A DNA stretch of 64,000 bases from Neobacillus ginsengisoli (GCF_030813055.1 NZ_JAUSTW010000008.1:124001-188000); one strand, 5' to 3'. Shown: positions 52,670 to 61,679, counted from the first letter of the stretch. Notes: generated from the sequence alone by a model not told the origin. Translations and numbers: made by a program.

Positions 52670-53167
52670 AAAAAAAATCAACACTATAGTTTAACAGAGC
52701 CTAATTTTAAAAAAAGGAAAGACTATTGTTTTAAACGGACAGGCAGGCTATTGCTCATTATCATTTTTGGCTGTTGTATCTGTACATGTTTTGGTGGTTT
52801 AGGATAGTCTGCTCTCCCTGCATCTCTAGGACTAGTAACAGTATTTCATTGATCCAGAACTTTCCCAGTAAACTTTAAATTTAATGGCAGTGAGGGATTA
52901 ATATAGCAAATAGTGACAGCCAAATCCTCTTCTCCTCTTTTAAAATTGATTAATTTATTAAACATTTATCTAGGATTCAGAATTACTTACTATTCCTCGA
53001 ATTGTTGAATAGGAGGAATGAACTATTGGAAATCATTTCGACCTACTTTTCTATTTTTACTTAAGTCTGTTTTAGTAAACATTTTTGTTTTTACAAAACT
53101 AATTTATTTTCAGGTCGAGAGGAAGGATTAATTGACGTAATAGCCTGATTTACTGGCGGATATACAG
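52670..53167. other. Stretch without a supported gene
   Basis: About 500 A/T-rich bases. A good ribosome site (AGGAGG near 53015) is followed only by a 13-codon TTG-initiated frame or a 37-codon hydrophobic ATG frame placed too close to it. I call neither. Confidence 0.45.
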
Positions 53168-53224
53168 TTTCATTTGCGAAAAAACCAACTTCCATTTGCG
53201 AAAAAACCACTTTTATTTGTGAAA
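53168..53224 (-). repeat. Three TCGCAAAT-type repeats in inverted orientation (right cluster)
   Basis: ATTTGCGA at 53172 and 53194 and a variant ATTTGTGA at 53215, spaced 22 and 21 bases. They mirror the left cluster at 52031-52084, so about 1.1 kb is flanked by inverted copies. Confidence 0.8.
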
Positions 53225-53276
53225 AACTACTTCTTTGTAATGCTTTGCAAATTAAGTAAACAACAATTTTATTTTC

Positions 53277-54671
53277 CTAAACGAGTTTATGAGCATACCA
53301 CTTCTTACCTTTAAATCTCCTAGCAAAGATTATTCCTCGAGCTCCCCACTCCACAATCATGGCCACCCAAACACCTATAATACCAAATCCTAAAGTAATT
53401 CCTAAAATATAACCAAGGACTACCCGCAGCAGCCACATAGACAATAAAGATGCAATTGAAGTAAAGTTCGAGTCTCCGGCTGCTCGTAATGCTGATGGCA
53501 TTATAAAGCTTGGTGACCACAAAATCGGTTGTCCAATGGCAGATATTAAAATCATCGTAAATATGGTTGGAATGATTTTATCAGGTGGATGGAACATTTT
53601 TACCATTAACGGAAAAAATGGCAATAATAGAACATCGGCAATCACAAAGAGGATCGACGCCAGACCGATCAATGATATAATAAATTTCCTTGCGTCCTCA
53701 ACGTTCCTTCGTCCGATACACTGCCCAACAACCGTTACGGTAGAAATACCGAGCGCGTTGGGACCAATTTGAAATAACACGGCAATCGAATTACCGATGG
53801 CATAGGACGTCATCGCCAGTGTCCCTAATTGGACAATAAACGTTTGCGTTAGCAGCTTTCCGCCATTGAAAAATATCTGTTCGGCTGCAAAGGGAAGACC
53901 AATAAACATAACTTTCTTTAAAATGGAAAAATCAACGTGCAAGGCCTTTTTTATTTGGAACCGAAAGGCCTTATTAAATTTGATGATATAGAGTAATGAA
54001 GCTGCCATCCCCAGAATTCTTGCTAGAATGATAGAAATCACGAGTCCTTTTACACCCATATGAAACATGGTAATGAATAAAACATTTAAGAATGTGTTCG
54101 TTAAATTCATTACTAATGATAATTTCAAGCATGGTTTCGTCTCTCCAACCCCTCTCAAAGAGCCGCATACAGCTTCAAATATGGCAATAAACGGATAGGA
54201 AATACAGCTGCCTATGAGATACATTTTTGCATTTTGAAAAACATCCGCTTCCGCTTTACCAAAGAGAATGTTTAAGGTCGGCATATGAAAAAGAATGACG
54301 AGACCACTGATTAATATAGAAAATATCGTCACAGCAGATATTGCTTGTGTGGCCGTTTTGGATACCATTTCCGTGTTTCCACTGCCTTTATATTGCGCCA
54401 CTATGACGGTCCCGCCTGTTGCAACCGCAATAAAAACATTGACCAGGAAAATATTCAATGAATCTACCATACTTACCGCACTGACGGCAGCCACTCCTGC
54501 TGAACTGATCATGGCGGTATTTAAAAAACTCATTAATACTAAAAAAGCCTGATCGACAAATATGGGCATGATGATCGCGATTATTTGTTTATAGTCGATC
54601 GATTCTCCCGTAAAATATTTATCTAAGAAAAAAACAGTTTTATGTTTAATTTTCAGTTCTGCTTTATTCAT
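53277..54671 (-). CDS. MATE-family multidrug/cation antiporter
   Basis: 464 residues with 12 predicted helices in two similar halves, as in MATE proteins. Seen: MPIFVDQAFLVLMSFLNTAMIS in the first helix pair, GGTVIVAQYKGSGN, SLRGVGETKPCLKLSL and, in the second half, TVTVVGQCIGRRN and MPSALRAAGDSNFTS. The paired G-x-G-x-T/D motifs mark the DinF/MatE type. It exports cationic drugs or metabolites in exchange for Na+ or H+. Substrate unknown. It is preceded by about 230 bases without a gene and has no regulator next to it. Confidence 0.92.
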   Translation of the reverse strand: MNKAELKIKHKTVFFLDKYFTGESIDYKQIIAIIMPIFVDQAFLVLMSFLNTAMISSAGVAAVSAVSMVDSLNIFLVNVFIAVATGGTVIVAQYKGSGNTEMVSKTATQAISAVTIFSILISGLVILFHMPTLNILFGKAEADVFQNAKMYLIGSCISYPFIAIFEAVCGSLRGVGETKPCLKLSLVMNLTNTFLNVLFITMFHMGVKGLVISIILARILGMAASLLYIIKFNKAFRFQIKKALHVDFSILKKVMFIGLPFAAEQIFFNGGKLLTQTFIVQLGTLAMTSYAIGNSIAVLFQIGPNALGISTVTVVGQCIGRRNVEDARKFIISLIGLASILFVIADVLLLPFFPLMVKMFHPPDKIIPTIFTMILISAIGQPILWSPSFIMPSALRAAGDSNFTSIASLLSMWLLRVVLGYILGITLGFGIIGVWVAMIVEWGARGIIFARRFKGKKWYAHKLV

Positions 54672-54909
54672 TACAACACATCACTTCTTCGTCGAATTGT
54701 ATAGATCTTCAAATTTGACAAGATAATAAATTTTATTATATCACGGACTCCGAAATATATCAGTGTTTAATCCTATCGACAGTTTCAATTATTGTGGCCA
54801 ATTCTAGATACAAGGTTAATGGGATATTATGTTAAAATATAATGTAAGGGGTTTGCGTTATCCATATTGATAATTCAACTAACGGAATGTCAAAAAAGGG
54901 GACTTTAAA

Positions 54910-55192
54910 ATGACAACTTCAAAGAAAAGTTTAAGGACTTGCAACAAAGGACACAAATACTATAAAAGTAGTGATTGTCCGACCTGCCCGATCTGTGAGA
55001 AAGAACGGAAACCTGACAACGGATTTCTTTCACTACTCTCGGCACCAGCCAGACGAGCATTAGAAAACAATGGGATAACTTCTTTACAACAGCTCTCAAA
55101 CTTTAGTGAAGACGAGATTTTGCAATTTCACGGTATGGGACCAACTTAGGACTGCTTTGCAGACAAATGGGTTATCATTTAGACAAAAATAG
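54910..55192 (+). pseudogene. RNA polymerase alpha-CTD-like small gene, frameshifted
   Basis: Begins TSKKSLRTCNKGHKYYKSSD with two CxxC-type pairs (CPTCPIC), then LLSAPARRALENNGITSLQQ and FHGMGP, the helix-hairpin-helix fold of the alpha-subunit C-terminal domain. After GMGP the frame stops, but LRTALQTNGLSFRQK follows one frame away and ends at 55190-55192. Intact relatives read GMGP-SSLPK-LRTAL as I recall, so about 14 bases appear lost. The ribosome site AAAAGGGGA precedes the ATG, so a protein without its last helix may still be made. Confidence 0.75.
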
Positions 55193-55196
55193 ACGA

Positions 55197-55417
55197 ATGC
55201 AGGATGAGTTGAAAGATTTAAAGAAACAAGTGGAGAAATACATACAAAAAGAAAAGCCAGTATTAGAAAACAAGTTAGATTTCCGCTTCGAATCGACCCT
55301 AAATTATACGAAGTGCTGGAAAAATGGGCGGTTGATGAACTCAGAAGTGTTAACACCCAAATCGAGGTAATATTAAAAGATGCAGCAAAAAAAGCCGGAA
55401 GAATTAAAAAATTATAA
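55197..55417 (+). pseudogene. Ribbon-helix-helix (Arc-like) gene with a frame change
   Basis: The plain part is [20 protein letters not shown] and [20 protein letters not shown], the beta strand, helix, 'S-V-N-x-Q-I-E' turn and second helix of Arc/MetJ-type repressors. In this frame there is no start codon. An ATG at 55197, four bases after the previous gene's stop, opens the neighbouring frame ([20 protein letters not shown]); a one- or two-base shift near 55280 would join them. Together with the preceding broken gene it may have been a two-gene unit. Confidence 0.6.
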
Positions 55418-55491
55418 AGGGCAGTAGTTTCCGAAATATAAAGCAATAATCTTATATATTCCCATATTTGTTATAAGGAGGAAAATATTAA

Positions 55492-56046
55492 ATGATTGCA
55501 ACCCAATACAAGATTACATTACCAAGTGATTATGATATGAATATAATCAAAGACAGAGTAAGAAATAATGGTCATAAAACAGACGGATTTGATGATCTAA
55601 AATTTAAACTATATTTGGTAACAGAAAAAGGAATCAATAATAATTTACAAAATAGTTATTGTCCATTATATCTTTGGAAAGGTAGCAGCGGGCTAAACAA
55701 GTTTTTATTTAATGGATTTTATGACAATATACTAAACTCTTTTGGATGGCAACGAGTAAATGTCGGAATACCATTAATCGATACAACTTCATCTAAAATC
55801 AGAGAGAATAAATATCTATTTCAAATCACAAGAGAAATACAACCACAACAAAGTCTAAATAACTTAAAAGATAAAATAGAAGAAGGTATTCCAACGATTG
55901 ATAATACAGAATATATAGTTATTTATAATCCAGATAAATGGGAGTACGATGTGTTTTACTTTTTAAGCGAATTAAGCAAATTAAAAGAAATGAGTGGAGT
56001 AATTTATAATATACTACATATATCACAAGAAGAACTCCCTTATTAG
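55492..56046 (+). CDS. DUF4865 family protein
   Basis: 184 residues. Starts MIATQYKITLPSDYDMNIIK, then NGHKTDGFDDLKFKLYLVTE, SYCPLYLWKGSSGLNKFLFN, GFYDNILNSFGWQRVNVGIP: a pattern I recognise as DUF4865, ABM-like monooxygenase-fold proteins without an assigned reaction. They often sit beside LysR or flavin genes; here no partner is close. AAGGAGG precedes the ATG. Confidence 0.75.
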   Translation: MIATQYKITLPSDYDMNIIKDRVRNNGHKTDGFDDLKFKLYLVTEKGINNNLQNSYCPLYLWKGSSGLNKFLFNGFYDNILNSFGWQRVNVGIPLIDTTSSKIRENKYLFQITREIQPQQSLNNLKDKIEEGIPTIDNTEYIVIYNPDKWEYDVFYFLSELSKLKEMSGVIYNILHISQEELPY

Positions 56047-56059
56047 GAACTTGAATAAG

Positions 56060-56091
56060 AAAAAAGCGATCCTTCGATATTGAAGCATCGC
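56060..56091. terminator. Bidirectional terminator between convergent units
   Basis: GCGAT-CCTTC and GAAG-CATCGC arms (one bulge on each side) around GATATT. Six T follow on the minus strand; it lies 20 bases after the DUF4865 stop. Confidence 0.75.
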
Positions 56092-56099
56092 ATCTGTCA

Positions 56100-56465
56100 T
56101 TATTCCTCGGTTGTTCTTTCATTTTGATAAAATTCTTTTGGCTTTTCCAATTGTTCCTGATGGCGATTTCTCCAATTGTTTGCAAAACTCGGGAGTGGGT
56201 TCTGATTCTTTTCTTTCCATAGTTTCCTCTTGTTTAGCCATTCCCGAATCCTTTTACGTAACCTTGACCGCTTCTTCATCGTTCTTCACCCCAATCACCT
56301 TCATATTTCTCCCTTGGCAATCCAAAGGGTTTCCAATATGTGTTTCATCACTAGTAGTATATGTTTTAATTTTAACAGGTTATGGGTAATCAAGACAAAA
56401 ACCTGGTTCTCTACTTCCTCATATGCATCTATGAGGGCTTTTGTATTACCCTTTTTCCTAGTAAT
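56100..56465 (-). pseudogene. Multiply frameshifted gene, family unknown
   Basis: Minus strand. Protein-like segments follow one another in different frames: NTKALIDAYEEVENQVFVLI; VKIKTYTTSDETHIGNPLDC and NMKVIGVKNDEEAVKVT; then KRIREWLNKRKLWKEKNQNP or, in another frame, MAKQEETMERKESEPTPEF. The correct order and the terminator just downstream mark a former gene of about 110-120 residues with at least two frame changes. Short pieces with their own ribosome-like sites might still be translated. Confidence 0.45.
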
Positions 56466-56566
56466 TGCACTCCTTTAGTTAATAAGAAAAAGCAGGAAAT
56501 CAGTAACAATTTCCTGCTTACAGCTAAATCGGAAGAACGTGTTGCTAAAGGGGATGTTGCTATTCC

Positions 56567-58012
56567 TCAATAAACAACAACAGGCTCGTAAGTATTGAGA
56601 TTATCATATACTGATTTCATCACACTAGGCGGGGTGTTGACACATCCACCTGAACCTTGAGTTAAGTAGGCAGTGTTAGCCCAGTTTTTCCGCCAGCTTG
56701 CATCGTGAAACCCTTCCCCATCATTTGTAAAAGGAGCCCAATAATTCACTGGTACTCTATAGTTTGCCATTCCAACTTCGCTGCCCACGAGTATGGCTGG
56801 TGAACGTTTATACAAAATATACCATACTCCCGGATGTGTATCTTCACCTACGTCATGTCTACCTGTCACGACATTAGTTGTGAGTACTAATTGTCCATTT
56901 TTATAAATCCAAATCCGTTGTTCTTGAATGGACACTTCCGCATAGGTGTCGCCGATTCCATTGTTCGTCGTGTTGTTAAAGCCAATAGCAACATTATCCC
57001 AACCATTCCCATAAACATTAGAAGCTACGACTGAATTTTCTCCTTTTTCAAAGGCTTCCTGAATCCGATTTGTTTCTTTACTAGCATCAAGTGCCCACCC
57101 ATAGGTTTGCCCTTTTACGGAAATGACCGAACCTGAATGGGTCTTAAATTGGAAATTTTTATTTAAAGTTGATTGAGAAGTATTGATTTTAGCAATCTCG
57201 TTTTTAATATCGCTTGGATCAATGGTAAACTGTCCCTCTTTCGACAAGGATGCATTTTTGATTAAATCACTGGCTTTTAAGGAATACACCTGGCTCTGAA
57301 CCGAATAACTAACAGTTCGTTGAAGAAGTTCTTGCAGTGTTTTCTCTTCTTTTTGCACAATCGGACTGTTTTCTTTAGCAGGCTGTATGTATTCGGCATT
57401 CAGATGAATTACACTTTTATATTCCTGTTTCTGATAATCTATTACCATTTTAGGGACATCATATTGATTTCCATTATTGCTTTTGGAAACCACAATTTTG
57501 CCCTGTACCAAATGGGCCTCTGCATCTTGTGGTGCTTTCAAACTCTTATTCTTAAATAAAAGTTTTTTTTCTATTTCATTCTTCATCGTTTCGCTTATGT
57601 ATGGATCCGCTTTGCTTGGTGTCAACGAATAATTTCTTGCCTTCGAGGAAGGCCAAACCGTCGCTTGGCTTTTTAATATTTTCTTGACGCTAGACAAATC
57701 ATTATTCGTCAATCCCAATATCGTATCTTTTCCATCGAAAATTTTTTCTTGACCAACATAGACTTCGTTTTTTAATACAGATGATCCTAACTTTTGTAAT
57801 GCTTGGTTAGCCGTCATTCCACCGACGTTTGTGCCATTAATTGTAATATGAGAATTGAATCGGGTTGTTTGATAATAAGAGATGCCCGCCAATACGAGTG
57901 CTCCAGCCACAACTGCACTGCCAATTCCAATTTTCCATTTTACTGGCCCTTTGTGCAGGTCTGCCCTTTTATTCCCCATTTCTTCGACTACTTCACGTGC
58001 TGCATTTTCCAT
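56567..58012 (-). CDS. Membrane-anchored L,D-transpeptidase (YkuD domain) with PG-binding repeats
   Basis: 481 residues: a short cytoplasmic head, one membrane helix (about 27-48), two peptidoglycan-binding type-4 modules (about 50-180 and 190-320; ITINGTNVGGMTANQALQKL), and a C-terminal YkuD catalytic domain (about 355-481) with YAEVSIQEQRIWIYKNGQLV, GFHDASWR and GSGGCVNTPP, where Cys is the nucleophile. It forms L,D cross-links in the wall or attaches lipoprotein-like groups. The usual S/T-H-G-C reads S-G-G-C, seen in some homologues. GGAGG precedes the ATG. Single gene; about 490 bases upstream hold no gene. Confidence 0.92.
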   Translation of the reverse strand: MENAAREVVEEMGNKRADLHKGPVKWKIGIGSAVVAGALVLAGISYYQTTRFNSHITINGTNVGGMTANQALQKLGSSVLKNEVYVGQEKIFDGKDTILGLTNNDLSSVKKILKSQATVWPSSKARNYSLTPSKADPYISETMKNEIEKKLLFKNKSLKAPQDAEAHLVQGKIVVSKSNNGNQYDVPKMVIDYQKQEYKSVIHLNAEYIQPAKENSPIVQKEEKTLQELLQRTVSYSVQSQVYSLKASDLIKNASLSKEGQFTIDPSDIKNEIAKINTSQSTLNKNFQFKTHSGSVISVKGQTYGWALDASKETNRIQEAFEKGENSVVASNVYGNGWDNVAIGFNNTTNNGIGDTYAEVSIQEQRIWIYKNGQLVLTTNVVTGRHDVGEDTHPGVWYILYKRSPAILVGSEVGMANYRVPVNYWAPFTNDGEGFHDASWRKNWANTAYLTQGSGGCVNTPPSVMKSVYDNLNTYEPVVVY

Positions 58013-58501
58013 AACCCTTGCCTCCGTTTACCTGGTAACCTAGGCCTGTTTTTCGATGTTACCTGTGGTTTTGAAATTTAAATTTTGGATTATTTTGTCT
58101 TTTTTTAAATTAACCCTATTATAGAAGAATGGACAGAAGAAATTTGTCACAATTTGTATAAACAATGAAATATATCAATTTTGGTTCTTATTTAACCCCC
58201 TTCAAATTCACATACATTCTTAAAAACCCTACACTAACACAAACCATTCATTATCACCCGAGGTCTTTTTTCAAAATCAGTATAATCATAAGAATTAACA
58301 GAATTATTCTAAACTACCAAGATTAATTTTTCCTTAAATTAAAAAGACATGAAATTTTTGTATGCCTATATAACTCCTTTCGGCTTTGTTATCACGTAGC
58401 AATTATTCCCTAAACTAATCTGTTAGTCGAATAAGGAAAAATGTGATGTCTTATTAAAGTATCGCTACCCGTTTGTTAAATAAAGACTATTGGCAAATCA
58501 A
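58013..58501. other. Stretch without a supported gene
   Basis: About 490 A/T-rich bases between the L,D-transpeptidase start and the marR-type stop. The sequence GGTTACCAGGTAAAC about 30 bases before the transpeptidase start is nearly palindromic and could be regulatory; nothing else stands out. Confidence 0.45.
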
Positions 58502-58954
58502 TCAATATTCTCTCTTGTTTCCCTTTTTTACATAATCCCATTCAACGTCAATATTTCTCCTTACCCTATGAAGAAGATGAAAAATGGTTTCTATTTCTTC
58601 CTGAGATAGCCCATTTAGTGCTACCTTATTTGAATAATCTCCCTCTCTTTTTAAAAAGGGATAAATTTCAAGTCCTTTATCCGTAGCAAAGAGCTTTTTA
58701 ATTTTTTTATTTTCATCATCGTTTCTCTTTTCAATAAATCCTTGAATTTCAAGTTTTTGAATCGCACGGGCGGCTGTTGTTCGATCAACCTTAATCATTT
58801 CAGCAAGTTTTTCTTGAATGATACCAGGGTTTTCACATATCCGAATCAAGTACAAATACTGACCCTTTGTTAGGTCTAATGCTTTAAATTCAATATTACT
58901 TATCGAGTCAAGTGCCCTTGCTATCATTCCAATTTCTCGAAGAATCTCTCTCAT
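58502..58954 (-). CDS. MarR-family regulator
   Basis: 150 residues. Winged helix: LTKGQYLYLIRICENPGIIQ, then EKLAEMIKVDRTTAARAIQKLEIQGFIEK (recognition helix) and KKIKKLFATDKG wing. Start: ATG at 58954 with AAGGGG nine bases upstream. A perfect 8+8 inverted repeat lies 23 bases upstream of the gene, facing the divergent EamA transporter gene, so it probably represses itself and perhaps the transporter in response to a small aromatic or drug-like ligand (inference). Confidence 0.9.
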   Translation of the reverse strand: MREILREIGMIARALDSISNIEFKALDLTKGQYLYLIRICENPGIIQEKLAEMIKVDRTTAARAIQKLEIQGFIEKRNDDENKKIKKLFATDKGLEIYPFLKREGDYSNKVALNGLSQEEIETIFHLLHRVRRNIDVEWDYVKKGNKREY

Positions 58955-58976
58955 AATAACAAACCCCTTAAAATCA

Positions 58977-58998
58977 TTTTGTTGCATTTACAACAAAA
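58977..58998. promoter_or_regulatory. MarR-type operator
   Basis: TTTTGTTG-CATTTA-CAACAAAA, perfect eight-base arms with a six-base centre. It fits the size of MarR-family sites and lies in the marR-eamA intergenic region. Confidence 0.7.
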
Positions 58999-59119
58999 TA
59001 TTTTTCATATATACTACTATTAGAATTCTAAGTTCATTATGACCCATCAAATACATTTAGAAAAGTGATACTAAGAATTCCTCTTTAAAATATTCCAATA
59101 AATAAAGGAGTTGTTTTAG

Positions 59120-60043
59120 TTGATTCGTAATCATTGGCTTGTTAATACCGCATTGCTTGGTATTGCATTTATTTGGGGGATAACGTTTGTAGTGGTTCAA
59201 GAAGCCATATCAAGGATCGCACCATTTACTTTTAATTTTTTACGATTCGGTTTAGCTGCCTTACTAATCTTTTTATTTTTATTATTCAATAAGAAAGAAA
59301 AATTTACTCTAAAACCTTTGTTCAAACAACTTAAAGTTGGCTCTTTTCTAGGGTTATTATTGTTTTTTGGATATGCTTTACAAACCTTTAGTTTATTACA
59401 CACTACACCTGGTAAATCGGGATTTTTAACAGGATTAGCTGTTGCACTAGTGCCCATTATTTCTTATTTTATTTTACGTCAAAAACCAACATATCAAGGA
59501 ATTATAGGCGTTATATTAGCAGTGTATGGTCTTTACTTATTGGCATTTACAGGGGTGACCACAATAAATCTGGGAGATTTGTTTGCACTTCTATGCTCCT
59601 TTGCATTTGGTCTTCAACTAGTTTATACAGGAAAGTATTCATCCCAAACCTCCGTTTTATATCTTGTTTTGGCTCAATTACTAACAGTAGCGGTATTGAG
59701 TGGAATTTTTGCTCTCATTTATGAACCTATCCTTCGTTTAGAAACTTTGTCAAATTCAGCGGTAATAGTTGCATTATTAATTACAAGTATCTTTGCCACT
59801 GCCTTTGCCTATATCGCCCAGACCTTTTTTCAAAAGTCTGCTAGTCCATCAAAAGTAGCTTTAATATTTTCAATGGAACCCGTATTTGCTGCACTTGCTG
59901 ACTATCTATGGAATGGAACGACCCTGAGCACTCGCTCAATCATGGGATGCCTATTGATTCTGATTGGTATGTTATTAGCTGAAATTCCATTCTTGAGATA
60001 TTTTTCTTTATTAAAACAAAAAAATCAAAAGGTAAATATGTAA
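59120..60043 (+). CDS. EamA/DMT-family transporter
   Basis: 307 residues with ten helices in two EamA halves: FIWGITFVVVQEAI in helix 1, the GKSGFLTGLAVALVPII segment, and FSMEPVFAALADYLWNG in the second half, matching the conserved 'E-P-V' of the family. Probably exports amino acids or metabolites. Start: TTG at 59120, nine bases after AAAGGAG. Divergent from the MarR gene; a terminator follows at once. Confidence 0.9.
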   Translation: MIRNHWLVNTALLGIAFIWGITFVVVQEAISRIAPFTFNFLRFGLAALLIFLFLLFNKKEKFTLKPLFKQLKVGSFLGLLLFFGYALQTFSLLHTTPGKSGFLTGLAVALVPIISYFILRQKPTYQGIIGVILAVYGLYLLAFTGVTTINLGDLFALLCSFAFGLQLVYTGKYSSQTSVLYLVLAQLLTVAVLSGIFALIYEPILRLETLSNSAVIVALLITSIFATAFAYIAQTFFQKSASPSKVALIFSMEPVFAALADYLWNGTTLSTRSIMGCLLILIGMLLAEIPFLRYFSLLKQKNQKVNM

Positions 60044-60050
60044 TGATAAA

Positions 60051-60077
60051 AACCGTTCTGAAAAGAACGGTTTTTTT
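60051..60077 (+). terminator. Terminator after the EamA gene
   Basis: AACCGTTCT and AGAACGGTT around GAAA, followed by TTTTT. Confidence 0.92.
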
Positions 60078-60279
60078 AGTGAGTTATTAAACCCCGTTTG
60101 TAACAAAGCGTTCCTGCTTATTACAGAAACGAACCCGTTAATCTATAAAAAAACACTTAATTGCCAATAATTCTTTTGTTAACTTTTTGTAAATAAAGTA
60201 AACATTTCTCCTAATGGATAGTAACTGTAATACTTTATTTGTATAATTTTTAAAAATTACTAGAATGGAGATTGATAGG

Positions 60280-60528
60280 ATGGATTATCATAATTTGAAA
60301 CCGTTACCAACGAATGATAAGGTCAAAAAGATATCTTCATCATTTAGCGTTCTGAGGAATGCAATAACAATTTTGCTCGTAATAATTTCATTGTTTATTG
60401 CTGTTATTATGGTTACAACCAATATCAGTAGAATTACTATTATTGTATTAGGAATTATATCAATATTTATTTTTTGGTTTGCATTAGATAATTTTCACGT
60501 AAATGCCCCCATTATAAGAAAAAAGTAA
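60280..60528 (+). CDS. Small two-helix membrane protein, unknown
   Basis: 82 residues: a polar head (MDYHNLKPLPTNDKVKKISS), two hydrophobic helices (about 25-47 and 50-70) and a short tail NAPIIRKK. Start: ATG at 60280 with GGAG nine bases upstream, preferred over an ATG at 60265 that lacks a site. No family recognised. It stands alone. Confidence 0.6.
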   Translation: MDYHNLKPLPTNDKVKKISSSFSVLRNAITILLVIISLFIAVIMVTTNISRITIIVLGIISIFIFWFALDNFHVNAPIIRKK

Positions 60529-60680
60529 CTATCGTTTTTTTTCAACACCTCTTCAAGGAATTATTTACAAATTTTTTACAATTTTTTAATAATTAAAGTG
60601 AATTTTTTGAAAAAATTTTCCCCATAATGAAAATGAACCAAGTAACCTAAAACCCCAAGGACTTGGCAATCCCCCTCATA

Positions 60681-60712
60681 CCTATCCTTATAGAAAAAGG
60701 ATGGGTTTTTTT
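60681..60712 (+). terminator. Intrinsic terminator of an unassigned transcript
   Basis: CCTATCCTT and AAGGATGGG (one G-T) around ATAGAAA, followed by seven T. It is 150 bases after the small membrane gene. The sequence before it (ACCCCAAGGACTTGGCAATC) can fold into a second small stem, so a short RNA or a long 3' end are both possible. Confidence 0.65.
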
Positions 60713-60777
60713 GTATCTTGCACCCGTTCGTAATATAAGGTTAGCCAGAGAGGGACAGGTTTACTGTCCCAAATTGT

Positions 60778-60906
60778 TTACTTATTTTTACTTTTTTGAG
60801 CTTTTAATGCTATTTTTTCAAGTCCATTTTCTCCTGCAATTTCTGTATCTGCTTTTGTTGGTGGAGCATTTTTATTATTCAATTGGTTATTCTTATTTTT
60901 ACCCAT
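60778..60906 (-). CDS. Small basic protein, 42 residues, unknown
   Basis: ATG at 60906 preceded by GGGTGGTG. Product begins MGKNKNNQLNNKNAPPTKAD, continues TEIAGENGLEKIALKAQ and ends KSKNK. Asn/Lys-rich and soluble, like the many tiny spore-associated proteins of bacilli, but I cannot match it to a named Ssp family. An inverted repeat GGGACAG-CTGTCCC follows the stop. Confidence 0.6.
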   Translation of the reverse strand: MGKNKNNQLNNKNAPPTKADTEIAGENGLEKIALKAQKSKNK

Positions 60907-61172
60907 TTTTTCACCACCCTTGTAGTTTAATTTAGGTATTCCTTCAAGGATGCCAACTATTATAAATTCACTAAATAAAAATATCGGAGTAGAATTTTTT
61001 CATTTTCGTTATCGGCACCCACAATTTTATTTTGCTTTCTTTTTTGTTTGCTATGCTATTTGATTTTCTCCTTCAACTGCACCGTTCGTTCAATCACAAA
61101 AAGGGATCAACGCATTAACTCCTCTTGAATCGCATGCCCATCAAGTTAAGAAAATTAATGGACAACTTAATG
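60907..61172. other. Gap between the 42-residue gene and the gerAB remnant
   Basis: About 265 bases, no supported gene and no clear hairpin. Confidence 0.4.
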
Positions 61173-61547
61173 TTAACTGGATTTCTGTCGATTTCTTTTC
61201 CGTAAGACAGCGATAAGTAGCAAGAAAATTGGGATAATCATTTCGATTGTCATATTATAAAAAGGTACGATTCTCAAAAAATGAATCAATTCCAACAAGC
61301 TAGGGATGGACCAAAAACTAAACAGTATTAATAGAAATCCAAGTGGAAATACGACCGGTCGGCAATTAGAAAGATTCAACCATTGTGTTGTACCTAGAAC
61401 AAGTGCATAATAATATACTGAGATTTTGATAAACGGACCTGACACCCAAATCGCCACAATAACTAACTCTATATGTTCAAAAAAATCAGCGATGCTGCAT
61501 TCCGCCCCCAACTTAGTGATTATGTATATTATTCCAGTAAAAAAATG
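61173..61547 (-). pseudogene. C-terminal remnant of a spore germination permease (GerAB/GerKB family)
   Basis: About 125 codons without a proper start. The text IADFFEHIELVIVAIWVSGP, FIKISVYYYALVLGTTQWLN and CRPVVFPLGFLLILFSFW match the last three or four helices of the endospore germination permease family (B subunit of GerA-type receptors, normally about 365 residues). The first two thirds are absent, and no gerA or gerC partner is nearby. Confidence 0.8.
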
Positions 61548-61598
61548 GTTCTTTCATGATCCTGGATTTTTTTGTCTTGGTCAACCCATACACTAGTT

Positions 61599-61642
61599 AA
61601 AAAAAATGCACCCCTTACACGGCAGTACCGAAAAGGAGTGCA
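61599..61642 (-). terminator. Minus-strand terminator between IS remnant and gerAB remnant
   Basis: Minus strand TGCACTCCTT and AAGGGGTGCA (one mismatch) around a 16-base loop, followed by eight T. It could also be an old insertion-sequence end, since the transposase remnant begins beside it. Confidence 0.65.
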
Positions 61643-61679
61643 TTATGTTACTTTTTATAAATGCCACAAAAAGTCGGCT

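Noticed and set aside
53015..53130. Small gene after the AGGAGG near 53015
   Set aside because: The 37-codon ATG frame begins one base after the site and the well-spaced TTG frame has only 13 codons; neither resembles a conserved protein.
60663..60935. 90-codon plus-strand hydrophobic frame
   Set aside because: It contains the terminator at 60681-60712 and runs antisense to a better small gene (60778-60906).
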